Source: G965276765 sp965276825 (GTDB lineage: Bacteria > Actinomycetota > Acidimicrobiia > Acidimicrobiales > Palsa-688). From it: a stretch of 64,000 nt of DNA. Made by a program: the position numbers and the translations under genes. How positions within the stretch are numbered: position 1 is the stretch's first letter; each line of letters begins with the position of its first letter. Below, one piece after another: positions 1-7,667 of this stretch. The notes under the pieces are model-generated. The model ran no database searches, was not told the DNA's origin, and was given only the letters and a program-made list of their open reading frames with translations. The stretch is taken from positions 3,162,001 through 3,226,000 of the forward strand of contig OZ255630.1 in assembly GCA_965276825.1 (NCBI GenBank), in the 5' to 3' direction.

Positions 1-90
1 CGAGTCGTGCTCCGGGAGGGCCAGAGGTGGTCCGACGAGGTACGCGACCAGCAGACGGTCGTCGATGAGCAGTGTGCTACTGGTCGTCAA
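1..90 (-). CDS. PIN-domain (VapC-like) toxin, N-terminal part only
   Basis: This partial reading frame runs off the left edge of the window. From a TTG at 90-88 it reads LLIDDRLLVAYLVG, resembling the first beta strand and acidic residue of PIN-domain ribonucleases of VapC type. It overlaps the end of the AbrB-type antitoxin gene in a different frame, as in many vapBC pairs. Only about 30 residues are visible, so the later catalytic acids cannot be checked. The assignment rests mainly on the antitoxin neighbour and on the short match. Confidence 0.5.
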   Translation of the reverse strand, partial: MTTSSTLLIDDRLLVAYLVGPPLALPEHDS

Positions 91-322
91 GGTCGGGGTC
101 GGCGATCGACGCAACGCCGTCCTCGTACGCCCCCGAGAGCAGGACCCGCCGGAGTTCAGCTCGGGCTGTCTCGGCGCCGCCCGGGAGGATCAGGGCGGCG
201 TCTCCCAGGTCCACGATGGCCACCTCGCCGCCTTGGTCGATGCCCCACCGGTGGCGCAAGGCTGCCGGCAGGTTGGTCTGGCCACGGTGGGACACGGTGG
301 CAGTGGACACCGGCTGGCTCAT
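77..322 (-). CDS. AbrB/MazE-type antitoxin
   Basis: A small protein of about 81 residues whose N-terminal half has the SpoVT-AbrB swapped-hairpin pattern (TATVSHRGQTNLPAALRHRW, then GGEVAIVDLGDAALILP). Proteins of this kind bind the toxin with their C-terminal tail and repress their own promoter. I chose ATG 322 because the AbrB domain normally starts within a few residues of the first methionine; an upstream ATG at 340 is also in frame. It overlaps the VapC-like frame that continues off the window, giving a compact toxin-antitoxin operon on the minus strand. Confidence 0.75.
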   Translation of the reverse strand: MSQPVSTATVSHRGQTNLPAALRHRWGIDQGGEVAIVDLGDAALILPGGAETARAELRRVLLSGAYEDGVASIADPDLDDQ

Positions 323-538
323 ACCGCGCATTGTACCCACTAGGTCCAGACAAGGCGCCCGAGCTCCGTGGACGGGAGGGCCAGCCTCTGGTGGTGACGA
401 CCGCAGCTGGCCTCCGTCGCCAAGGTCGCTGTAGCCACCGCGGCAGACTGCGGGCGTGCGTGAGCGTCGAAAATGTGGGGTCTGGACGCCTGCCGACGCT
501 CACGGACTCTTCACCCTGTATATCCGCAAGCAGGGGTC

Positions 539-563
539 GTGGGTTCGAGTCCCATCGTCTCCA
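539..563 (+). other. 3' tRNA-like fragment (T arm plus acceptor 3' half)
   Basis: Bases 539-555 form a T arm: stem GTGGG/CCCAT with one G-T pair, and loop TTCGAGT. The following seven bases CGTCTCC (556-562) and A563 fit the 3' acceptor strand and discriminator of a tRNA. The matching 5' half (about GGAGACG), D arm and anticodon arm are not found upstream, and no CCA follows. Integrases commonly target and duplicate tRNA 3' ends, so this may be an old attachment-site copy at the edge of an accessory segment. No integrase gene is visible here. Confidence 0.45.
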
Positions 564-587
564 CTACCGCTGAAGCCTGAGAATCAG

Positions 588-758
588 GTGCCCCAGGGTC
601 CTCCGCGGCGGCGTAAGGCTCGGCTGAGCGAGGCGATTCCCGTTCGGTTCCCTCCTGAGCTGGTCGAGGAGATCCGTCGTCGAGCGACCGAGGACGACCG
701 GTCGGTCTCCTCGTGGATCCGTCGTGCCGTGGAGCACGAGCTGCAGCGCCCGGCTTGA
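588..758 (+). CDS. Short ribbon-helix-helix (CopG-like) protein
   Basis: A 56-residue frame from GTG 588. The region after a basic N-terminus (PPRRRKARLSEAIPVRF) has the strand-helix-helix pattern of RHH regulators: a beta strand IPVRFPPELVEEIRRRA, then RSVSSWIRRAVEHELQRP. Such proteins are DNA-binding antitoxins or plasmid-type regulators. The frame is open far upstream, but that part crosses the tRNA-like fragment, so the GTG just before the basic stretch is preferred. No toxin partner follows, so it may be an orphan left after rearrangement. Confidence 0.6.
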   Translation: MPQGPPRRRKARLSEAIPVRFPPELVEEIRRRATEDDRSVSSWIRRAVEHELQRPA

Positions 759-1040
759 CGCCCCCGACCTCGTGGCCGGCCAACGCCGCTGCGGAACAAC
801 GCTCGGCGCAGTCGCGGCTACGGCGGGGAACGGCACCTCTCGGCGTGCTCATTCAAGCCAGAAACTCCCCCGGTGGCAGATTCTCACCTGAGGGACTTGG
901 CATCGGGCCCGGCCGGCTGCAAGGCAGCCCGAGTGGGTGGCGCACGGCAATGATGCAGCTTGGCCGGGAGGTTGTCCGGACGCAGGCTCAAGCTTTCGAT
1001 GTCCGCGTCGTCGCAGGCTACTTCGTCGGATCGGTCGCCT

Positions 1041-2084
1041 TCAGTGTCGGGACCGGGACACCCGTGTCCCCGTCCGGGTCTGCTCAGGTCCGGGTGGAGG
1101 TTTAGCGGTCGGGGGGCCAATCTGGTCGGGCATGGCGTTGATGGCCTGGGTGAACCGATGGTTGAGGCTGCCGTCGGAGTGGCCGGCGTCGTCGACGACG
1201 ATCAGACGGCTCGCCGGCCATGCCTTGTGCATTTTCCAGGCGGTGTCGAGTGGTCCGGAGATGTCGTGGAGGCCGTGGATGAGGGTGGCGGGGATGTGGG
1301 CGACCCGGTCCATGCCGGCGAGGACCTGGTTGTCGGCGAGGAAGCAGCCGTGGGCCCAGTAGTGCGTGACGAGCCGGGCAAAGACCATCTGCCAGGACGG
1401 GTCAGCGCTGCTGAGGTGGGGCTTGGCGTCGGGGGCGAGGGACATGTGGGTGTCCTCCCATACGCACCAGCGTCGGGCCGCCTTCTCCCGCACGGCCCGC
1501 TCAGGGTTGGCGAGGAGTCGGGCGTAGGCGGCGGCCAGGTCGCCGTGGCGTTCGGCTTCGGGCACCAGCTCGACGAACCGGTTCCATTCGCGGGGGAAGA
1601 CCCGTCCCATGTCCCGGGTGATCCACTGGGTTTCCTGCAACCGGCCGGAGGTGATCGCGCCGAGCACCATGGCGAGCACACGGTCGGGGTGGCGTTGGGC
1701 GTAGACGAGGCCGAGGGTGACTCCCCACGAGCCGCCGATCACGACCCACCGGTCGATGCCGAGATGGATGCGGAGCCGCTCCATGTCGGCCACGAGATGG
1801 TCGGTGGTGTTGGTGGAGAGGTCGGCGTCGACGTCGCTGGCCAGGGGCCGGCTGCGGCCGCAGCCTCGTTGGTCGAAGATGACCGCCCGGTAGCGGTCCG
1901 GATCGAAGATCCCCCGGACGCCCAGGTTGGGTGGTGCTCCCGGCCCGCCGTGGACCCACACGGCGGGCAGCCCGTCGGGCGGGCCAATCACTTCCCAGTA
2001 GACGGTGTGGCCGTCACCGACGTCGAGATGCCCGGAATCGGAAGGCTCGACGGGCTTGTCCACGCCCGCGATCGTGCCAGACAT
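1041..2084 (-). CDS. pip: Proline iminopeptidase-like alpha/beta hydrolase (S33)
   Basis: A 347-residue alpha/beta hydrolase of the prolyl aminopeptidase family, which removes N-terminal proline from peptides in the cytoplasm. The oxyanion-hole motif HGGPG lies at residues 45-49, DQRGCGRS near 74, and the nucleophile elbow GGSWG near residue 124. The catalytic Asp and His are in HDISGPLD and VDDAGHSD. ATG 2084 was chosen because the family begins shortly before a strand like GHLDVGDGHTVYWE; the frame is open upstream, but that residue pattern is not family-like. The C-terminal 25 residues are proline- and arginine-rich and may be an extension. A near-palindromic element lies about 95 bases upstream. 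Confidence 0.85.
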   Translation of the reverse strand: MSGTIAGVDKPVEPSDSGHLDVGDGHTVYWEVIGPPDGLPAVWVHGGPGAPPNLGVRGIFDPDRYRAVIFDQRGCGRSRPLASDVDADLSTNTTDHLVADMERLRIHLGIDRWVVIGGSWGVTLGLVYAQRHPDRVLAMVLGAITSGRLQETQWITRDMGRVFPREWNRFVELVPEAERHGDLAAAYARLLANPERAVREKAARRWCVWEDTHMSLAPDAKPHLSSADPSWQMVFARLVTHYWAHGCFLADNQVLAGMDRVAHIPATLIHGLHDISGPLDTAWKMHKAWPASRLIVVDDAGHSDGSLNHRFTQAINAMPDQIGPPTAKPPPGPEQTRTGTRVSRSRH

Positions 2085-2177
2085 CAGGCGGGGCCGCCGC
2101 GCCCGAGAGACGGTGGGAGGGCAGGGGCTGGGTCGAGGGAAAGGCCACCGGGCGGTGGGCAGTCTCACTGCGATGTT

Positions 2178-2201
2178 GGTAAGAAAGTACATGGCCGTGT
2201 A
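2178..2201 (-). promoter_or_regulatory. Near-palindromic operator-like element upstream of the hydrolase gene
   Basis: The AT-richer patch upstream of the hydrolase start contains GTACATGGCCGTGTAA centred on GGCC, an imperfect inverted repeat. The 24-base stretch matches 19 of 24 positions of a stretch at 6383-6406, in the same orientation. It sits where a repressor of the minus-strand gene could act. Alternatively, the pair could mark ends of a rearranged mobile segment. No regulator is identified for it. Confidence 0.35.
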
Positions 2202-2259
2202 ACGGATTGTGTTACTCCGCAAGATATTGTCTGATGGTGGATCCGGTCGCTAATCCTTA

Positions 2260-2553
2260 CCGCCTGGCGCTGGGCGGCGAGCGAAGAAGTCGATGACGGG
2301 TTGTACCGCTCACGTTGGGAGCGCGCCACACCGGCCCAGCGGGAACTGATGAGGTCATTGGGTTGGGTCGGCTCGGCGGGGACGTCCCAGCGTCGGTGTC
2401 TGACATAGCCGGAGCGATGGGCAAGGGCCCACATCCGGCATCTCGGTAGCCCGCAACGAGCTCATCAAGACGGGCCTCGTCTACGCCCCCGAACGCAGCC
2501 TGCTGGCCTTCACCGTGCCAGGCATGCACGACTTCGTCGAGCGGCAACCCTGA
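2260..2553 (+). pseudogene. C-terminal remnant of an AAA-type ATPase
   Basis: Joining three forward frames recovers the end of a P-loop ATPase of the type common in actinobacteria. One frame gives DDGLYRSRWERATPAQRELM. A second gives VPASVSDIAGAMGKGP. The third gives ISVARNELIKTGLVYAPERS followed by LLAFTVPGMHDFVERQP and a stop at 2551-2553. At least two frameshifts separate these pieces, near 2376 and 2436. The Walker A and B parts are missing. This is the winged-helix tail of an inactivated gene, so the stretch between the hydrolase promoter and the next gene is decayed coding DNA. Confidence 0.7.
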
Positions 2554-2577
2554 CTTGATTCACCCGGTTGTGGAGCG

Positions 2578-3861
2578 TTGGCGAATGTTGGCGCCACGCA
2601 CTCGAACAGGTGCCACCCTGCGCAGTGCCGGAGAGTAGATAGATCGATACCGAACGACGTGTCGTGCCCAACCGCCGTGAGCGGCAGCCGCACAGACTCT
2701 CGATTCGGGTTCGGGCTCGGGCTGGTCCTCGTGTTCGTCGGAGTGGCGGCCATCCCATGGCCGGCGGGCACAAGTACCATCAGCGTCTCGACCGGACCCG
2801 CCGCCACTCGCTCGGGCGCCGTGTCATTGCCGATCCATGTCGGGACGGTCTCAGGCGTCTATCCGTCCGTGCTCGAGTGCCCAGCCGTCGCAACCTGTTA
2901 CCTGGCTGGGAATCCTCCGATCGTCAGCGCCAACGGGTCGGACGCGATGACGGTCACCCATGACGTCGGGAAGACTTGGTTGCAGGGTGGCCCGTTCCTC
3001 TCGACATCCCTCACCTGCGTAAGCGCGCAGGTCTGTGCCGGCGCAACCGACAACGGAGGTCACTCGCGGTTCCACGAGACCCTCGACGGAGGCAAAACGT
3101 GGGCGAGTCGCTCGCTGCCTCATTTCACAAACGTGCTGTCGTGCACCACTGCGACGCATTGCGTCTCAGCACCAAGTTCCACCGGTCGAGTGGACATCAC
3201 CCGCAACGGTGGGCGCACGTGGACATCGGCTCATCTCCCGAGCAACTTCGCAACCTTCCAAGCCTTCGGGCTGCAATGCTTCGCCAACGGCTGGTGCGAC
3301 GCCATCGGAAACTTCCTCAACCAAGAACCGGGCAGCTCAAAGCCAATCCCCGGGAGGCCATTCGTCGGCTCGACGGCCGCCGTCTACAGTGCCGACGGCG
3401 GCCTCCACTGGCACAAAGGCGCGACCCCCTCGAAGTTCCACATCTACACGAACCTGTCCTGCGGTACATCGATGGACTGCATGGTTCTCGGCGCCGATGG
3501 CCGCTCACCGGCTATCGCAACACAAGACGGCGGCCGCACCTGGCACCCCGTGGCGAACCCCGGCGGATCCGTGGCCAGGAAGGGGTTCGCGTGGGTCGCC
3601 TGCGTCGGTCAAAGCGAATGCTGGATGGAAGCGGGCCAGGATCATGGGGCTACCCTCGGCGTCGTCGAATCCACCAACCTCGGACAGTCCTGGCACCTCT
3701 TGAAAGCCCCGAGCAGCATCGGAGCGGGGGGCACCCTCGCCTGCGCCACCGCCACAGCCTGCTACGCAACAGCGGACACAGCCCAGCCGCCAGCTAGCCC
3801 AACTTCAGCGACCACCATGGCTCCTCAGCTATCCGGGACCAGCCTGTTCGTCTCCTGGTAG
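2578..3861 (+). CDS. Secreted or membrane-anchored BNR/Ycf48-type beta-propeller protein
   Basis: A 427-residue protein. Residues about 43-62 (FGFGLGLVLVFVGVAAIPW) form one hydrophobic segment, so the rest is probably outside the membrane. The body repeats the sialidase/Ycf48 pattern: GKTW, GGKTWASRS, GGRTWTSAHLP, GGLHWHKGA, GGRTWHPVA and LGQSWHLLK, each about 45-60 residues apart. Paired cysteines recur between repeats (LECPAVATCYLAG, CVSAQVCAG, CTTATHC, CGTSMDC, CVGQSECW), suggesting a disulphide-stapled propeller. The catalytic residues of true sialidases are not evident, so a binding or scaffold role is more likely. The TTG start is uncertain. It follows an ATPase remnant and has no obvious operon partner. 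Confidence 0.65.
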   Translation: MANVGATHSNRCHPAQCRRVDRSIPNDVSCPTAVSGSRTDSRFGFGLGLVLVFVGVAAIPWPAGTSTISVSTGPAATRSGAVSLPIHVGTVSGVYPSVLECPAVATCYLAGNPPIVSANGSDAMTVTHDVGKTWLQGGPFLSTSLTCVSAQVCAGATDNGGHSRFHETLDGGKTWASRSLPHFTNVLSCTTATHCVSAPSSTGRVDITRNGGRTWTSAHLPSNFATFQAFGLQCFANGWCDAIGNFLNQEPGSSKPIPGRPFVGSTAAVYSADGGLHWHKGATPSKFHIYTNLSCGTSMDCMVLGADGRSPAIATQDGGRTWHPVANPGGSVARKGFAWVACVGQSECWMEAGQDHGATLGVVESTNLGQSWHLLKAPSSIGAGGTLACATATACYATADTAQPPASPTSATTMAPQLSGTSLFVSW

Positions 3862-4088
3862 ACCACGGGCCGTCAGGGCCGAAGCGGCAGCCTGCCATGG
3901 CACATCGGTGGCACATCCGCAGCAATCCGACTCCGTCCACCCCTTCTGCCGCAGCGCCCTGGAACCAGCACCTTTGGTGAGTGGCTGTAGGGATGTGCGC
4001 CCGACCCGATCGAGTCCGAGCAGCGCTGGGGTGAACCGGACGCCAGACTTCTTGCAACAGATCCGGCGTCCGGGGCGTCTGGAAGGGT

Positions 4089-4571
4089 ATGGACGTGAGC
4101 TTCGGAGCGCCGACCCTCGGCGGCTCTTCTGAGATCACTGCTGGGCAGTACGGGGAGCTGTTGCGTCTGGCGTTCGTCCTGAGTGGGTCCCGGGACATGG
4201 CGCAGGACCTGGTTCAAGACACGTACGCCCGTTGCGCCCCCAAGCTCACCGGGGTCACCGACCCCGGCAGCTATCTGCGCACCGCATTGGTTAACCGGTG
4301 GCGTTCCCAGCAGCGCCGCCGTCAGGTCGCCGGAGCTTGGCTTCTCCGTCAGCAGCCGCCGTCGCCGGTGGCGCCCGTCCAGCTGTCCGAGTGGCACGAC
4401 CAGCTTCTGGCCCTCCCGCCCCGCCAGCGCGCTGCGATCGTGCTCCGCTACCTCTGCGGTCTCGATGACGCGGCCATCGCTGCCGCGATCGACGTCAAGC
4501 CCGCGACGGTCCGCAGCTTGATCCATCGCGGTCTGATCACTTTGAGAAAGGCAGCCGATGACCGACCTTGA
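4089..4571 (+). CDS. ECF (SigE-like) RNA polymerase sigma factor
   Basis: A 160-residue sigma factor. Region 2 is visible as LLRLAFVLSGSRDMAQDLVQ (residues about 23-42), and region 4 as LPPRQRAAIVLRYLCGLDD followed by the helix-turn-helix AIAAAIDVKPATVRSLIHRG. Length and layout fit the SigE-like ECF subfamily of actinobacteria, which directs transcription of small stress or envelope regulons. Its stop overlaps the next gene's start by 14 bases, so the two are co-translated. The downstream membrane protein is therefore the best candidate for its anti-sigma partner. Confidence 0.88.
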   Translation: MDVSFGAPTLGGSSEITAGQYGELLRLAFVLSGSRDMAQDLVQDTYARCAPKLTGVTDPGSYLRTALVNRWRSQQRRRQVAGAWLLRQQPPSPVAPVQLSEWHDQLLALPPRQRAAIVLRYLCGLDDAAIAAAIDVKPATVRSLIHRGLITLRKAADDRP

Positions 4572-5934
4572 CGAGGGGGTGCGAGAGGCGATCCGAGCCA
4601 TCGCCGACCAGGCGCCCAGCACCGTCAACCTCGAACTGCGCTCCACGGCTCGACGCGAGGTCGGCCGTCGCCGAGCGGTCCTGGTTTCTGCTGTCATGGC
4701 CGCGGCGGTCGTGTTCGTCGGCGTGCTCGTCGCGGTCGTCCTGCCCCGAGGGTCGGGGGGCACCGTCACCGTCACCGGCAACGCGGGCAACGGAGTGACC
4801 CGGACGCTCACCCTGCCGGCGGGGCCGCTCACGTCCCGCTACGGGGCGGCCACGGCCTGGAGTGGGCACGAGTGGCTCATCTGGGGGGGGCTCGACAACC
4901 ACAACCGTCCAATGACCGACGGGGCGGCGTTCGATCCCGCCACCGGCCACTGGTCCTATCTGCCGGCTGCGCCGCTCGCCGGCCGGGTCTCGCCGGCGTC
5001 GATCTGGACCGGGACCGAGTGGATCATCTGGGGGGGCAGCACCGACCACGCCTTCGTCGACGGCGCCGCCTTCAATCCTTCCACCGGACGGTGGCTGCTG
5101 CTCCCGCCGGCCCCGACCGGGTTGAGCGACCCGGCCAACGCTCCGACCGAAGCGGTGTGGACAGGCACCGAGATGATCGTCCTCGCCGACAGCGGTGCCG
5201 CCGCCTACCGTCCGTCCACCGAGACGTGGACGAAGCTCCCAGCTGCGCCTGGGCAGACCTCCGACCCACCCCAGGCGGTCTGGACCGGCTCGGTGGCTGT
5301 CTTCCTCGTCGGCTCCCCCCGGGTGGCGCCCTCGAAGCCGGTGACACCCGTCAGCTTGGCACCGATGCCGGGAGCCCCCGCCACCAGCGGCGACACCCAC
5401 GCTCATCAGGCCGGCCCCTCGACCCCCGCCCCGGTCAACCACGGGCGATACACCCTCGTCACCTACGACCCCGACACCGGCAGATGGGGCGTGCTGCCCA
5501 ACGGCGGCCTCAGCCGCGACGGCCAGCCGGACATCGTCTGGGACGGCCACCAGCTCCTCACCATCGATCTGTGGCCGGCGCGCCTGACCGGGCCGGGAGG
5601 CACCACCGTTTTGTCGGGCGCCAACGCCGCCTACGACCCGCGAACCAACCATTGGACGACACTCCCAGCCGCTCCACGCAACGGGCGCTACCCCATCAGC
5701 CCTGCCACCTGGACCGGCACCGCCGTGCTCCTCTGGGACGGCGGCCAGAAAGGACTCGCCTACCACCCGGCATCCAGGACCTGGTCGATCTTCGCTGCTC
5801 CCCGAGCCCCCAGCCTGTTCCAACCGGTAACCGTGTGGACAGGCCGCGACCTGCTGGTGTGGGGCGGCGAGAACGATCGGTCGAGCGCATCCGATACAAC
5901 CCGCGCCGCCGGGTACCAAGCCCCAGCGCCCTGA
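4558..5934 (+). CDS. Single-pass membrane protein with Kelch-like propeller, candidate anti-sigma partner
   Basis: A 458-residue protein. An acidic cytoplasmic stretch of about 39 residues (TDLDEGVREAIRAIADQAPS) is followed by one membrane helix (AVLVSAVMAAAVVFVGVLVA). The outside part carries five to six Kelch/galactose-oxidase-like blades with WSGHEWLIWGG, WTGTEWIIWGG, WTGTEMIVLA and WTGRDLLVWGG, each followed by an FDPATGHW-type strand. It is translationally coupled to the ECF sigma gene. No zinc-binding anti-sigma motif (HXXXCXXC) is present, so if it holds the sigma factor it does so differently; the extracellular propeller could then be the sensor. This role is inferred from position only. 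Confidence 0.7.
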   Translation: MTDLDEGVREAIRAIADQAPSTVNLELRSTARREVGRRRAVLVSAVMAAAVVFVGVLVAVVLPRGSGGTVTVTGNAGNGVTRTLTLPAGPLTSRYGAATAWSGHEWLIWGGLDNHNRPMTDGAAFDPATGHWSYLPAAPLAGRVSPASIWTGTEWIIWGGSTDHAFVDGAAFNPSTGRWLLLPPAPTGLSDPANAPTEAVWTGTEMIVLADSGAAAYRPSTETWTKLPAAPGQTSDPPQAVWTGSVAVFLVGSPRVAPSKPVTPVSLAPMPGAPATSGDTHAHQAGPSTPAPVNHGRYTLVTYDPDTGRWGVLPNGGLSRDGQPDIVWDGHQLLTIDLWPARLTGPGGTTVLSGANAAYDPRTNHWTTLPAAPRNGRYPISPATWTGTAVLLWDGGQKGLAYHPASRTWSIFAAPRAPSLFQPVTVWTGRDLLVWGGENDRSSASDTTRAAGYQAPAP

Positions 5935-6462
5935 GGCAACGAGCCGACCATGGCACCCCACGGCGATTTTTCGAACAATTCACCTACGTCGGCCCGCAAC
6001 GACCCGACCGAGCCGTACAGAACAGCGGCCTGGGTTGGGCGACTTTGTGGCCACAGAGGCAGAGCACTTCCATCACTGTCACTGGGCCGGGGAGGCGTCG
6101 AATCTCCGACGTGGCGCGGCTGCGGTAGCAGGTGCTTTCCAGGACCGCTCGACGGCGACGTGGCGGCGACGCCAAGCATCACTTCGACCGCGGTCCGGCC
6201 GAGCTGGCAGGATTGTTCGACATCGGCTGGCGGTAGGATCGCCATGATTGATCCCCACACCAGCGCCACGCTGCGCCATAGGTTCGGCCTTTACGGAGCG
6301 GGCCGCCCTGCTCGCCCATTCGGGCAGTCGGGCCAAGACGTGCGTAGACGCGAGTCGACCGGGTTGAAGCTGCTGGGAGGTCGGTAAAGGAGTATATGGC
6401 CATGTACTAAAGGGAGCATAAGTTTCTAGACTTCTTCGGCCTGTTGTACTAACATTGTCTTA
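5935..6462 (+). other. Intergenic region without a recognisable gene
   Basis: Between the Kelch-like gene and the frameshifted transposase I see no frame with family-like sequence on either strand. The right half becomes AT-richer and holds the near-palindrome at 6383-6406 and a possible left inverted repeat of the insertion element near 6420. Confidence 0.5.
6383..6406 (+). promoter_or_regulatory. Near-palindromic element, second copy
   Basis: AGTATATGGCCATGTACT (6391-6408) is almost a perfect palindrome about GGCC. With its left flank it matches 19 of 24 positions of 2178-2201. It lies about 60-80 bases upstream of the transposase start codon. It may be an operator, or a sequence carried with a mobile segment. 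Confidence 0.35.
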
Positions 6463-7510
6463 TGAATGGGCTACGGGCCAGGCAGCTAAAGGCAGAAGAG
6501 CAGTCGAATGTGAGGCGCTGGGCGGTTGAGCAGGTCGTCGCGAAAGGGGCCCGGGTGGAAGACGTGGCCGCGAGTTGGGTTATGACCGCTCAACGGTGTT
6601 CGGGTGGGTGAGCCGTTACCGCCAGGGCGGGCTGGCGGCGGTGGACACGAAGCCGCGTTCGGGGCGGCCACCGAAGCTCACTTTGGCGCAGCGGGTGAAA
6701 CTTCGGAGGTTGATCGTGGATGGTGATCCTCGCCAGTTGCGTTTCCCGTTCGCGCTGTGGACCCGGGAGATGGTCGCCGAGCTGATCGACCGGGAATTCT
6801 CGGTGGTGATGAGCGTTTCTGCGGTGGGACGCATGTTGCGCAAGGCGGGTCTTTCTCCTCAGCGTCCGTTGTGGCGGGCGTATCAGGCCGATCCTGACGC
6901 GATGGCGGCTTGGAGGTCGGAGCGGTTCCCGGCGATCCGTGCTGAGGCGGCGAGGGTGGGTGCGGTGGTGCTGTTCGAAGACGAGGCGTCGCTGCGATCG
7001 GACTTTCATTCCGGGACGACGTGGGGAAATCTTGGTGAGACACCGGTGGTAAAAACGACCCGGGGCCCGTTTCCGTGTGAACATGATCTCGGCGGTGTCC
7101 GCCCAAGGGGCGTTGAAGTTTGTCCTCACCGACGGCAACGTCGATTCCGATGTGTTCATCGACTTTTGCAAGCGCCTGGCGCATGACTATGGGGAACGGC
7201 CGGTGTTCCTGGTGGTGGATGGGCATTCTTCTCACAAGTCGAAGAAGACGAAGGAGTGGGTGGCGTCCACGAAGGGGCGGTTCCAGTTGTTCTATCTGCC
7301 GGGGTATTCGCCGCAACTCAATCCTGATGAGTGGGTGTGGAGCAATGTGAAGTCGGCCAAGGTCGGCCGGGCCGGCATCGACAGCCATGAGGATCTGAAG
7401 AACAAAGCGGTCGGCGCACTGCGACGGCTCGTCGAGATGCCTCAGATCGTCCGCGGGTTCTTCCGGGATCCGGATTTACGCTACATCACCGCCTGTCAGT
7501 CGTGAGACTT
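6420..7510 (+). mobile_element. Degenerate IS630-type insertion element
   Basis: The element is defined by the frameshifted transposase. Candidate terminal inverted repeats are 6420-6432 (AAGTTTCTAGACT) and 7498-7510 (AGTCGTGAGACTT read forward), which match at 10 of 13 positions when one is reversed. A TA is seen next to the left end but not the right, so the exact ends and the target duplication are unsure. Confidence 0.45.
6463..7505 (+). pseudogene. IS630-family transposase, frameshifted
   Basis: Three consecutive forward frames make up one DDE transposase. The start is ATG 6463 (MNGLRARQLKAEEQSNVRRW). Near 6572 the frame shifts into LGYDRSTVFGWVSRYRQGG, a helix-turn-helix. Near 7075 it shifts again into VNMISAVSAQGALKFVL. 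The catalytic acids survive: D in VLFEDEASLR, D in VFLVVDGHSSHKSKK and E in LNPDEWVWSNVK. Two separate shifts in different contexts argue for decay rather than programmed frameshifting. It is not closely related to the intact IS630-family copy at 13.5 kb. Confidence 0.8.
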
Positions 7511-7667
7511 TCGCTCGGCTTGGTAAACGGGGGTGATGCCGAGACGTCACCGGGTGGCTGACGGCTGTCGGACGCGCAACCTGGTGCCGCCCCGGGTATC
7601 GCCGGGGGCGGTGGGTGGCTCCGGTGTTCGGAATGCCTGAGCGCCCGGGCGGGATAGTTTCGGGCGG

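Noticed and set aside
475..563. A complete tRNA ending at the T-arm fragment
   Set aside because: No 5' acceptor strand, D arm or anticodon arm could be fitted upstream; only the 3' part is present.
6463..7505. Programmed frameshifting in the first IS630-type transposase
   Set aside because: The frame is broken at two places without a common slippery sequence, so decay is more likely.
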